Under the pieces are notes generated by a model. The model did no database searches and was not told the DNA's origin. It worked only from the letters and a program-made list of their open reading frames with translations. Shown in pieces: positions 53,845 to 62,430 of a stretch of 64,000 nucleotides of DNA. The stretch covers positions 7,577,030-7,641,029 of the forward strand of contig NZ_CP029043.1 in NCBI RefSeq assembly GCF_003074055.1, in the 5' to 3' direction. Position 1 is the first letter of the stretch. Each line of letters opens with the position of its first letter. This stretch comes from Streptomyces nigra (lineage in GTDB: Bacteria > Actinomycetota > Actinomycetes > Streptomycetales > Streptomycetaceae). The translations under genes were made by a program, and so were the position numbers.

Positions 53845-55064
53845 TCACCGCGCTTTGCGCCCGCCACCGGGCGTGCCGTGGAGGGGGCCTGCGGGCCGGC
53901 GGGGGCCTGTGCCCACTGCAGCAGCTGCTGGGGCACCTTGAAGGCGCTGAACCCGGGATGGTCGAGTTCAGCGTTGAGCACCGGGTAGCGGTCCACCGCG
54001 CGCCGACAGCGCTGCTGCCACCACGAGGGCCGCCCGGCCGGCTCGACGGCGTCCATGCTGCGCAGCCACTCCATCAGCACCGCCGCATTGTGGGCGGCCG
54101 CCGGCACCTGCCAGTGATTGCTGACGAAGGTGTCCAGGACGAGCCCGTCGCAGGCCGCGCACCGGCACACCGGCGCCAGGCCCGCGGCGAACCTCTTCGC
54201 CAGCGTCTCGCCGAGGAAGAAGTCCATCAGCTCCGGCAGCAGCACGGAGGGCGAGTTCGGACCGCCCGGGGACCGCTTGGCCGCCTGGCCAGGCGGGACG
54301 ATGTGCCGCACGCTGCTGGTGGCGCCGAAAGCGGTGAACGCCGCCCCGTGGGCCAGAGCCCCGAACGCCGCGAGGTCGGCACGCAGCAGCGCGGTCCCGG
54401 GGACCTCCGCCAGCAGCCGCTTGAGGTTGCCCACCGCCTGGGAGAAGCCGGCCAGCGGGTCCATCTGCCCGCCGAGCATGACCGCTTTGGGGTTCGGTAC
54501 GACATTGAGCCAGGCGATCAGCTGTCCGACCGCGTCGTCGCGCAGCCACGCCACGTCCACCGGCACACTGAAGAAGACGTGGGGGTCCTCGAGCTTGAGA
54601 ACCTGGTGGACGGCGGCCTTGAGGGCGTCGGAGTCTTCCGCGTGCAGATATCCGGTGGGCGTCATGGCCGCCGTCGCGCCCGCACGGTGGCCCACCTGCT
54701 CCTCGATCGACAGCTGCAGCGGGTCGCCGAAGGCCAGCTGGCCTTGCGAGACGTCGGGAAATGGGTCGTCCTCGCTGGCCGCCGCCACGGTGTAGACGGC
54801 GGGATCCGCCAGCAGCGGTCCCGTGAACCCCTCCTCGCGCAGCCTGCGGACCTTCGCCGCCGCCCCGGCCCCGCTGACGACAAGCCCGCTGCGCACCAAA
54901 TCGAGCTGCTCGCGGATATAACCGACGCGGCTCACTCCGGCCTGCAGCAGCATCCGACCCCGCAGCTGCCCGGGTACAGAGGGCGGTTGGGTGAGAGGAG
55001 GGTCGGGAGGCTCCGCGGGATCGGAACCGGCGTCCGGGCGCGGGGAGGGGAACGACTCAGTCAT
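53841..55064 (-). CDS. Barrel-like protein of unknown function, co-operonic with ImmA/IrrE regulator
   Basis: A 407-residue soluble protein. The strand-helix rhythm (HVFFSVPVDVAWL, NPKAVMLGGQMDPLAG, GTALLRADLAAFGALAHGAA, TAFGATSSVRHIVPPG) looks like a TIM barrel; a late CRCAACDG...SNHW cluster suggests a zinc site as in tRNA-guanine transglycosylase-type proteins. This resemblance is weak. The ATG overlaps the upstream stop (ATGA), so it is tied to the metallopeptidase gene. Confidence 0.7.
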   Translation of the reverse strand: MTESFPSPRPDAGSDPAEPPDPPLTQPPSVPGQLRGRMLLQAGVSRVGYIREQLDLVRSGLVVSGAGAAAKVRRLREEGFTGPLLADPAVYTVAAASEDDPFPDVSQGQLAFGDPLQLSIEEQVGHRAGATAAMTPTGYLHAEDSDALKAAVHQVLKLEDPHVFFSVPVDVAWLRDDAVGQLIAWLNVVPNPKAVMLGGQMDPLAGFSQAVGNLKRLLAEVPGTALLRADLAAFGALAHGAAFTAFGATSSVRHIVPPGQAAKRSPGGPNSPSVLLPELMDFFLGETLAKRFAAGLAPVCRCAACDGLVLDTFVSNHWQVPAAAHNAAVLMEWLRSMDAVEPAGRPSWWQQRCRRAVDRYPVLNAELDHPGFSAFKVPQQLLQWAQAPAGPQAPSTARPVAGAKRGD

Positions 55065-56170
55065 GGCCTCACCTTCGAAGCGGAATCCACCGCCGCGCCT
55101 TCGCGCGGGGCGTACAGCAGCTGGAAGTCCTCAGGCAGCAGCCGCGCACAGCGGGCCAGCTCTTTTTCGTTGATCCCCGCGTCCAGAGCAGAGCGGATCA
55201 GTCCGGGGACGTACCGGGGCCGCTCCTGGTCTATCTCGACCGGCTCGGCTGTGCGGTATCCCAGCGCGGACATCTCCACCAGCACGCTGCGGTACTGCCA
55301 GTCCGTGACGATGTTCAGGCTCCGTGCCCGGCGCAGCAGCGCGGCCATCGACACTTTCCACTCTCGCTTCAGCCGGGCCAGGAGTTCCAGGTCGACGCGA
55401 GGCGCGAAGGCGGAGCGGATGTCACGCGCGGGCATGAGGAACTCGGCAGCGAATTCGTCGGCCTGCCGCTCCTGCACGGCGCTGTCGCCGGGGGACCGGT
55501 GCAGGACCAGGTGCCCCAGCTCGTGCGCCAGGCTGAAGCGGTAGCGGTCTGCGGGCGCGTGGTCGTTGGCCAGGATGAGCGGCGGTTGTGTTCCGTCCCA
55601 CTGGCTGACCGCGTCGAGCCGGTCGCTGCCCAGATCACGCGCGACTACCAGTGTTCCGGCCGCTTCCAGGGATGCCGTCATGTCAGCCGCCGGGCCCGGC
55701 GGCATGCTCCAGGCCTTGCGAACCTGCCGGGCTGCGTCCTTCGCCGTGGTCAGGGCGTCGAGTGCGACAGTGGGGATGGCCGCAGACCGCACACCGAGAC
55801 CGGGCCGGCACGCGGCGATGCCCTGCAACTGAACCCGCGTCAGGGCGAGATGGGCATGCTGGTGCCGAAGGGCGGAGACGGTCAACGACGCACGCTTGCG
55901 GTGGTGGACGAGCCCCACGCCAACCCCGTCTACCTGCGGGTCCAGACACAGCAGATCCGGCGGATACCCCAGAGCCGCCGCGTACAGCTCCAGCCGCTCT
56001 CCCGAGACCGCCAGCCGGCCGCTCTCGGCGCGGCTCACATACCCCTGGGACACCGCCGCGTCACCGCCGGAGGCCTTCACCATCGCCTCAGCCACGTCGG
56101 CTTGCGTCATGCCGCGGAACTCCCGGACCACCGTCAGCATCCCCGGCTGTGCCGGACGTACGTCACTCAC
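55061..56170 (-). CDS. XRE-ImmA/IrrE metallopeptidase-type regulator
   Basis: A 369-residue protein: HTH at ~10-65 (MTQADVAEAMVKASGGDAAV, YVSRAESGRLAVSGERLELY) and an ImmA/IrrE peptidase (~190-290) with H-E-L-G-H in SLAHELGHLVLH and the third ligand in ERQADEFAAEFLMP. Such proteins cleave or sense repressors in phage and mobile elements. It heads a two-gene operon with the barrel-like protein. Confidence 0.9.
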   Translation of the reverse strand: MSDVRPAQPGMLTVVREFRGMTQADVAEAMVKASGGDAAVSQGYVSRAESGRLAVSGERLELYAAALGYPPDLLCLDPQVDGVGVGLVHHRKRASLTVSALRHQHAHLALTRVQLQGIAACRPGLGVRSAAIPTVALDALTTAKDAARQVRKAWSMPPGPAADMTASLEAAGTLVVARDLGSDRLDAVSQWDGTQPPLILANDHAPADRYRFSLAHELGHLVLHRSPGDSAVQERQADEFAAEFLMPARDIRSAFAPRVDLELLARLKREWKVSMAALLRRARSLNIVTDWQYRSVLVEMSALGYRTAEPVEIDQERPRYVPGLIRSALDAGINEKELARCARLLPEDFQLLYAPREGAAVDSASKVRP

Positions 56171-56388
56171 GTCGTATCACCTCAGATCAGACCTCAAAAG
56201 ATTAGCTCCAAATATTCCACCACATAACGAAGTTGACAAAAATGACAGAACGTCAAGTGGAGCGGGCAGAGTGATGGTCGGGCGTCGGGCTCCGGTGTGC
56301 ACCGAGGACTGCTCCCGGAACCCAGGGGGACTTGAGCTGCGCCGGCGCGTGGCTCGATCCGGGCAGGGACCACGCGCCGACTAGAGCT
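56171..56388. other. AT-richer promoter region
   Basis: About 220 bases; the part nearest the ImmA/IrrE gene (56180-56260) is unusually AT-rich for the window and likely holds its promoter. Confidence 0.4.
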
Positions 56389-56879
56389 TCAGGCTGTGCG
56401 ACGCTCAATTTCCTGCTGTACTGCCTCGATCGCGGTGCGAATCTCTACCAGCGCTGCACCCTGTTGCCGGGACAGGTCGAGCAGGTCCTCCAGGGTGATC
56501 TTCTTGCTTGTGAGCTTCTTGGTGAAGCAGTCGGGCAAGATCGTCTTTTGGTAGGAGTCGATGTGCGCGACGACTGAGCCGAAGGGCAGAGTGGGCGTAC
56601 GTCGTTCCGCCTGCCTTACCCGGCTGCGCATCTCGTTGAGGGCGGCCAGGTCTACCTTCTGGGCTGGTACTCCCGCCAACTTGTCAAGAATTACGGCGAT
56701 TTCATCAAGTAGGTCATAGTCCGGCTTGAGTCGAGTGGCCTCTTTGGCCTTCCGAAATCTCTGTACTTGCTCGACGGAGAAGTAGAGGCCCACCAGTAGG
56801 CCAAGCAGGGAGATGGCTGCGGCCCAGGTCCATGTACTGCTGAAGCCGCTCTCGTGTGGTGCGTTGCTGCCCATCATCA
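56389..56879 (-). CDS. Single-TM protein of unknown function
   Basis: About 163 residues. One TM helix (TWAAAISLLGLLVGLYFSVE, ~12-32) then a cytoplasmic helical domain (RLKPDYDLLDEIAVILDKLA, LEDLLDLSRQQGAALVEIRT). The longer frame from 57030 looks non-coding at its N-terminus, so I start at the MMGSN pair. Ribosome binding site weak. Confidence 0.6.
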
Positions 56880-57452
56880 CTCGGATGCATGGACGATACG
56901 CGTTCTTCACCAACTGGGAAGTCGCGCAGTGCATCATGAGTCGTCCTTGTAGAGAAGCGAGATGCTCCGACAGAGCGTCCAGGCACGGTGTCCTCTCGGA
57001 GCTGGTTGGTCGTTTCTCGCCGCGCCGCACAGTCGGCGCAGGGCCTGGCCCCGGACCCGGTTGGGTTCGGGGCCAGCGGCGTTCGAGTGCGACTTCCTCG
57101 TATGGCTGTGCTAGGGGTTCCAGGGGGTGGAGGAATCCCGAGTACGGGTGACGGAAGCCGCGCCTTCGCGGTTGTAGAGGGTCCCCTCAAGTCAAGGGCG
57201 CCTGATTGTTCAAACCAAATCCGAAAGTCATCTTTGCGGGAACGACGAACTTGAGGCTAAGTAAGCGCTTAGACGACCCCCGGATGATCGATCATCGGAT
57301 TGTTCCGGAATTCATCGTTCAGGCTTCCGATGAAACGGGCCGTTGGTATTGAGCCGTCAAGCTGCGGGAGCCCAGTCGAAGATCAATTGGATTATTCGCG
57401 CGCTCTATCGAAACAATGGCGCCCCTGCCGAAGACCGCGACGAGGGGGCCGC
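56880..57452. other. Intergenic with two palindromes
   Basis: About 570 bases without a convincing gene. TAAGCGCTTA (57262-57271) and GATGATCGATCATC (57283-57296) are perfect palindromes 11 bases apart, about 160 bases upstream of the coiled-coil HTH gene; candidate operators. Confidence 0.45.
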
Positions 57453-58538
57453 ATGGGGCGCAAGATGAAGGACCTGGAGGATGATGGCAGCCCTCTGGTG
57501 TTGTTCACGATCAAGCTGCGCAAGCTCCGCGAGGACGCGGGCAACCCCACCCTGGAACAACTCAAGGACAAGTCGGGGTACGAGCAGCCTCGTTTATCGG
57601 AGTTGTTCAACGCCAAGAAGATCCCCACCGAGGACATCGTCCGAGACGTCGTCACCGCTCTGGATGGCGACGCCGACCAATGGCTCGAGCGGCTAGAACG
57701 ACTGCGCGCCGACGAACAAAAGTTCCGGGCAGCTGTCGACCTGAGCGCAGAATCCCCGGCGGCTCAAATTGCCCGCCTGCAGGAGGAGAACAAACGGTTG
57801 CGGGAGCTCCTTGAGCGGCCCGCCACGGTCGTTGCACAGGCAGTCACTGCACAGGAACTTGCAAACCAGAGAATCCAGGCGGCACTCAAACTCGAACACC
57901 GTGCGCGAGACTTGCTCAGCAAGGCTCAGGAGGAGTACCAGCTCCTGCACGAGCGGATCCCAGAGATCGAGACTCAGGCCGCAGCCATCGTCGCGGACGG
58001 GGCCAACACTGCGTTCCATCTTGAGCTGCAGGGACGCACACGACACTCGCAGATAGTCGACGAAGCACACCGCCGCGCCGGCGTCATCATGAAAACCGCT
58101 GAACGCGAGGCACGCGACATGCTGCAGAGGGCGGAAGACCGAGCCAAAGAACATCGCGCCAACTCATACGCCTCGATCAACAAGGTCCTCAAGAACGTCG
58201 ACCGGCTTCGAGCTGAGGCTGAGCAGGACCGTCACCAGGCATCAGCCCGGTGTGCCAGCCTGGAGATGCGCGCCAAGATCGAAATCGAGCGACTCGTGCG
58301 CCAAGCCCAGCAGCAACTGGAGAGAGTTGGAAGCCTCGCGCAGGCGCAGGATCTGGAGCTCCTTCTGCTGGACTTCAATATCAGTGGAAGCCACACCTCG
58401 ACGCGAGGTCGTCATGCCCGTCGTAGCAGTTCCGGTGTACCGGTACTGCCGGCCAAGGCGCAGTCCGCGGCCGACCTGATCGTGCAGCCACCACGTCCGG
58501 ACTGGAAAGGGTGGGCTCTTCCACAGCAGGGGCAGTGA
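57453..58538 (+). CDS. HTH protein with long coiled coil
   Basis: A 361-residue protein. N-terminal XRE-like HTH (TLEQLKDKSGYEQPRLSELF, VRDVVTALDGDADQWLERLE), then a coiled coil of ~200 residues (AQIARLQEENKRLRELLERP through EIERLVRQAQQQLERV). DivIVA-like repeats REARDMLQRAEDRAKEHRAN suggest a cytoskeletal or scaffold role. The C-terminal tail is disordered. GAGGGGG precedes the ATG at 57453. Function unknown. Confidence 0.75.
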   Translation: MGRKMKDLEDDGSPLVLFTIKLRKLREDAGNPTLEQLKDKSGYEQPRLSELFNAKKIPTEDIVRDVVTALDGDADQWLERLERLRADEQKFRAAVDLSAESPAAQIARLQEENKRLRELLERPATVVAQAVTAQELANQRIQAALKLEHRARDLLSKAQEEYQLLHERIPEIETQAAAIVADGANTAFHLELQGRTRHSQIVDEAHRRAGVIMKTAEREARDMLQRAEDRAKEHRANSYASINKVLKNVDRLRAEAEQDRHQASARCASLEMRAKIEIERLVRQAQQQLERVGSLAQAQDLELLLLDFNISGSHTSTRGRHARRSSSGVPVLPAKAQSAADLIVQPPRPDWKGWALPQQGQ

Positions 58539-58651
58539 TCGTGCGGCGCAGGCAAGCCCAAGGCGCCTTGGGCAGACCACGTTGTCGGGTGGCGGCTGCA
58601 AGGCTTGTCGGATGAATGGCGATGAGCAGCTGCTGAACGGTCGGGTCTGCG

Positions 58652-58987
58652 GTGCGGAGCACGACGACGCGAACCCCGGTCCACTCCCGTACCGGTCCGC
58701 TCCCGTACCGGACCTATGCCGAACTGGTCGGCGGGCCGCTGGACGGCTTGCTGCTGGACATCCAGGGGTGGCGGACCGATGCAGTCGACGACGGCGTAGC
58801 CCTGCCCACTGAGCTGTCACGGTGGCCCGGCGGCCGCGCCCCGTACGACCCGCGCCCTGGCGAGCCCCGCGCGCAGGGCCCCGGCATCAGTTGCCGCTTC
58901 TACTACTCCGGCGACGCACCCTGCCCCCCGGGCCCGACCACGGAGCCAGCCCCCCCGATCACAGGCCCGATCACGCCTGGTCAGTAG
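58652..58987 (+). CDS. Small hypothetical protein
   Basis: About 111 residues; YRTYAELVGGPLDGLLLDIQ is a recurring Streptomyces motif found in short proteins of plasmid-like regions; the end is Pro-rich. The start is uncertain because residues before ~18 are low-complexity. Function unknown. Confidence 0.5.
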   Translation: MRSTTTRTPVHSRTGPLPYRTYAELVGGPLDGLLLDIQGWRTDAVDDGVALPTELSRWPGGRAPYDPRPGEPRAQGPGISCRFYYSGDAPCPPGPTTEPAPPITGPITPGQ

Positions 58988-59005
58988 ATGGGTTGGAGTG
59001 GTTTG

Positions 59006-59049
59006 CCCTACAGATCGCCCTACAGTGCCCCCTACACTCTCCCCTACAG
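59006..59049. repeat. Four iterons, 12-bp period
   Basis: CCCTACAG at 59006, 59018 and 59042 and CCCTACAC at 59030, spaced exactly 12 bases start to start. They lie ~250 bases upstream of a replication-relaxation gene, the arrangement expected of a plasmid-type origin. Confidence 0.75.
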
Positions 59050-59300
59050 TGATCAAGTGTTCGGGTTGGAGTATCCGTGCAGCTCAGCGTACAGATCCAG
59101 GCCTGACCAGCGCTTCGACAACCACCTTTACTCCCACTGTTGTCAGTGAGGGGTGGTGGAGTTGGTCGTCTCGGGGCTGCTGGTGGGCCCAGGTGCCCGC
59201 CCCGGCCCTGAGCGGCTCCGGTGCCGCATGCGCCGGGCAGGCGCAGCCCGTCGCGTGGCCCGCGGCGGGGACGAAGAGACGGAGAGCGGCAGGGGATCGG

Positions 59301-60610
59301 GTGGGCGGGACGCGGCGGTGGCCGTACGGGTCGACGGCGCGGGTGCGTGCTCTGGTGCTGCTGGCGCTGGGGGTGGTGAAGGTGGCCACGGCAGCCCAGC
59401 TGCGTGCTCTCGTGCTGCCGGGGACGGTGGATGCGCAGACGGTGCGCAACGCGTGCAAGGACCTCAAGGGTGCGGGGCTGGTGGAGTCGGTCGGATCGAC
59501 CAGCCGCCCGGGCAAGGCCGGGCAGCCGGTGACCGAGCAGCTGTGGAACCTCACCACCGCCGGCCTTGCGGCGGCGGCGACCGAGCTGGATCGTCCCGTC
59601 CGTGAGATGGGCGGTACTGCGCGGGACGCGGCGAAGGCGGGCGCCGCGCACGCGCTGAAGGTGACGGACACGATCGACGCGTTCCGCCAGTCCGAGCCGC
59701 TGCCCACCAAGCGGGTTGCCCGTACGCAGCAGCCCGGCGCCGCGGCCGCCGTTCCCGCGCAGCCGGCGGCGGGGACGCGCCCGCCGGGGCTGGGCAAGCT
59801 GCGGGGCTGGATGACCGAGGTCGCGCTGCCCGTGGTGGGCACGTTCACCGCGCCCGGTCGGGGGAGCCTGCGTGCCGATGCTGTTCTGACCGCGCCCGAG
59901 GACGGCGTGCCGGTGCTGTTCGTGGAGGTCGACAACCACACCGAGCCGCCGGCCGCCGTCGCCGACAAGATCGCCCGCTACCGGAAGTTCTTCCAGCGCT
60001 CGGCGAAGGACCACCTCGGCCGGGACGTGCCGCTGTGGTCGACGCTGTGGGAGGACTCCGGCCTCGGAGGCTTCCCTTCCGTCGCGCTCGTGTTCACCAA
60101 GCCGGTCGGCCCACGCGTCATGCAGGAACGCATCGGGGAAGTCGGCCGACTGTCACAGGAACACTGGCAGGGCCGCTGGCACACCGACTACACCAGCCCC
60201 GGAAGGCAAGCGCGACGGCTACCGCGACTACGGCGCCGTGCCCGTGCTCGCCACCACCCTGGCCCTGCTCGCCGACAAGGGACCGCGCGGGCCGGTGTGA
60301 TGGCGCTACGGCCACAGTGCGGTCGAGACCCTGGAGCAGGCCCTCGACACCCCCGACGACCACCGCGCCTACCGCCGACGCGACGACCAGCGCCGCGCCG
60401 CCCGTAAGGCAGCCGATGAAGCCCGCCAGGCCCAGCGGGAGGAGGAGCGCCGCGTACGGGAGGCATCGAAGTGGCCGTGCCCCCGAGGCCGGTCTGGTGC
60501 CGGGCAGCGGTGAGTGCGGAGTGTGCCGCAGCCGCCGCGCGCGTCTTGCGCAGGAGGTAGAGGAGCAGGCGGAGGCCGAGTCTGAGGCCCTTGCGTGCGC
60601 GTCGGCGTGA
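59301..60610 (+). pseudogene. Replication-relaxation family gene, disrupted
   Basis: The first ~290 codons are intact: winged-HTH ARVRALVLLALGVVKVATAA, NACKDLKGAGLVESVGS, then PGRGSLRADAVLTAPEDGVP and VLFVEVDNHTEPPAAVADKI (nuclease-like core). Near 60200 an extra G shifts the frame; the original goes on KRDGYRDYGAVPVLATTLAL, GPV, TGA (60298-60300, replacing Trp), WRYGHSAVETLEQALDTPDD; an extra C near 60490 shifts again before GECGVCRSRRARLAQEVEEQ. GTG 59301 is my start choice. The family initiates or aids replication of actinobacterial plasmids. Confidence 0.75.
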
Positions 60611-60636
60611 GGGCGCGTTCGGGTGGCTTCGCAAGT

Positions 60637-60700
60637 GAAAGGGCCCGGGAATGAGGGAACCCGGCAAATTTGCCGGGTTCCGCTTGACTTCGGGCCCTTC
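60637..60700. terminator. Bidirectional terminator
   Basis: A 26-bp perfect palindrome (60656-60681, arms GGAACCCGGCAAA/TTTGCCGGGTTCC) nested in an outer AAGGGCCCG/CGGGCCCTT stem, between two convergent genes. Confidence 0.85.
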
Positions 60701-60735
60701 ACGACTGCCCATAGCGGGCGAAGTTCGCTTTCAGC

Positions 60736-61422
60736 TCAGTGATGTGGGTCGGCGCGGGGGCGGACTGCCCGCAGAAGCTCCCACAGAGGACGCGAGCTGG
60801 CCGCCCACACACCGAGCGTCTCGCGGTCCACTATGTGCAGCCGCTGCTGCCTCGCGAAAGCCACTGCAGGTGCCGTCACTCGCCCGTTCGTCACGATCAC
60901 AGCGACGTCCGCGCCGTGCACCTGACGCGCCGTGCCGTTGAGCACTTGGAGATCAGGGGTCCCCACTGCCGATCCTCGGACTCCGTTGCGGCGGTGCTTG
61001 CACTGGATGACCCAGCGGCGGCCGTAAGGGTCGGTGGCCTTCACGTCCGCGCCCAGGTCCCCGCCACCGCCGACGCGGACGGCATTGCGGCATCCATCGC
61101 GGTACATCAGGTCCCGTATGGCGTCCTCGAACCGTGAGTGGTGCAGCCCGTCCAGCTGTGCAAGCCCGTACCGCAGGGTCTGCGCTCGCGCGGCATCCCA
61201 ACGTGCCCGCTGCTGACGCTGGTGCCCCCATGCGAAGCCTGCCAGGGAGGCGAGGAACGCGGCGATGACGAGGACCCACCAGTGGGTCACAAGCCAGTCG
61301 ACCACCACTATGAACAGCCCGATCGCGATCGCGGCAGCCGCCAGGACGCCGAACAGGTCTGCCTCTGCCTGTTTCCTGCTGCGCCGGCGTGGTCGACGCG
61401 CAGGGGATCGCCGCGGCGTCAT
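60736..61422 (-). CDS. Membrane-anchored Mrr-like endonuclease-fold protein
   Basis: A 228-residue protein: basic N-terminus, two TM helices (DLFGVLAAAAIAIGLFIVVV; WWVLVIAAFLASLAGFAW), then a restriction-endonuclease domain: RFEDAIRDLMYRDGCRNAVR, Asp in GDLGADVKA, Q-C-K in RWVIQCKHRR. Same architecture as the protein at 38787. It overlaps the upstream gene by four bases. Confidence 0.85.
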   Translation of the reverse strand: MTPRRSPARRPRRRSRKQAEADLFGVLAAAAIAIGLFIVVVDWLVTHWWVLVIAAFLASLAGFAWGHQRQQRARWDAARAQTLRYGLAQLDGLHHSRFEDAIRDLMYRDGCRNAVRVGGGGDLGADVKATDPYGRRWVIQCKHRRNGVRGSAVGTPDLQVLNGTARQVHGADVAVIVTNGRVTAPAVAFARQQRLHIVDRETLGVWAASSRPLWELLRAVRPRADPHH

Positions 61423-61706
61423 CGGTCACCGTCCGAGCGCTCCCACGGGATCGGGTACGAGACCGTAGGCTGCGGCCGATGCTTCACCGTGGTCGTGTTC
61501 TCGAACTTGACCGGATAGCGAACCGTGGACTGCGGCCGCGGAGCCGACCCCCCTCCGCTCGCACCCCCACCGCCGCCGCCCATCCCCACGACCGCTAACG
61601 CGATGACGGCTAAGACCGTCAGCTCCCGCCTTGCGCCCGGAGCCCATCGCGAATGACCGCGAACCGGCGTCCCGTCAGAGCGCACGTAATCCCGTACCCA
61701 AGGCAA
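61419..61706 (-). CDS. Small membrane protein with polyglycine segment
   Basis: 95 residues: PWVRDYVRSDGTPVRGHSRW (a motif seen in several Streptomyces mobile-region proteins), one TM (LTVLAVIALAVVGM), a Gly-rich run and a Pro-rich end. The TTG at 61706 follows GGGGGAGG by six bases. Overlaps the nuclease gene, so the two are co-translated and may act together. Confidence 0.55.
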   Translation of the reverse strand: MPWVRDYVRSDGTPVRGHSRWAPGARRELTVLAVIALAVVGMGGGGGGASGGGSAPRPQSTVRYPVKFENTTTVKHRPQPTVSYPIPWERSDGDR

Positions 61707-61779
61707 CGGTTGCCTCCCCCTCGTGATGAATCCCCCGCAACGGCCCCATAGTTGCAGCCAGCACTGACAACGGGTCAGC

Positions 61780-62320
61780 TCACCACTGCACGGGGTGATC
61801 AATCCAGGTCGGAACAGGCCAGCTCAAACCCGCGCGCAGCTCGCGAGGGGGCGCCGAGTTGTCAACAAACGAGGCCCGGCCGCCAGCGACAGCAGAGCCC
61901 GTCCTCAATCCCCGAAGGGATGGCTGCCGGCCAGCGTCCGGTACCTCGCGCACTCGTGGGCATCGTCCGTTGCCCGTACGGGCCTTGTGCTGCGCCAGGG
62001 CCGCGGCGCCCCGCTCGAAGGCGCTCAGAGGCGCCGTGAACGGCTTTGCGGGCTCCGCCGGCTCCGGGGGGGCAGTGGCACGATGCCGAGCTGCTCCAGG
62101 CGCCCACGCTGCCCGTCTGTCAGGGCCTGCAAGGCCTCGGTCTTGCGCTGCCAGGCCAGCCACTTGCCGATGCCCATGCCGTAGACGGTGAACCCGGGCA
62201 GTACCTCCGCCTGGCCCTCTTCGTCGGCCACCAGTTCCCGAAGCGCGACGTAGTGCCGCTGCCACTCCGCCGGCCACTCCGGGTTCCGAAATCCGGTGGA
62301 GTCTCAGCGGCTGGAAGTGG
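61780..62320 (-). pseudogene. Helicase-associated-domain protein fragment
   Basis: NPEWPAEWQRHYVALRELVA, DEEGQAEVLPGFTVYGMGIG and KWLAWQRKTEALQALTDGQR GRLEQLG match one helicase-associated (HA) repeat; after a frameshift near 62060 KPFTAPLSAFERGAAALAQH continues into a second repeat. HA-repeat proteins are common at Streptomyces chromosome ends. No intact start. Confidence 0.6.
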
Positions 62321-62430
62321 TTGGGTCCAGCCCCAGGCTTCGCTGACACGGCCAACACAGTGCAAGGCACAAGGTCCGAATCGCAGGCGCGGTCTAGCCC
62401 GCGTGTCGTCGAGTGATGGAGGTTATCGCA

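Noticed and set aside
53805..55544. A 579-codon plus-strand frame
   Set aside because: Antisense shadow of the barrel-like and ImmA/IrrE genes.
61926..62400. Continuation of the long minus-strand frame as an intact HA protein
   Set aside because: Homology changes frame near 62060 and no valid start follows, so it is listed as a pseudogene.
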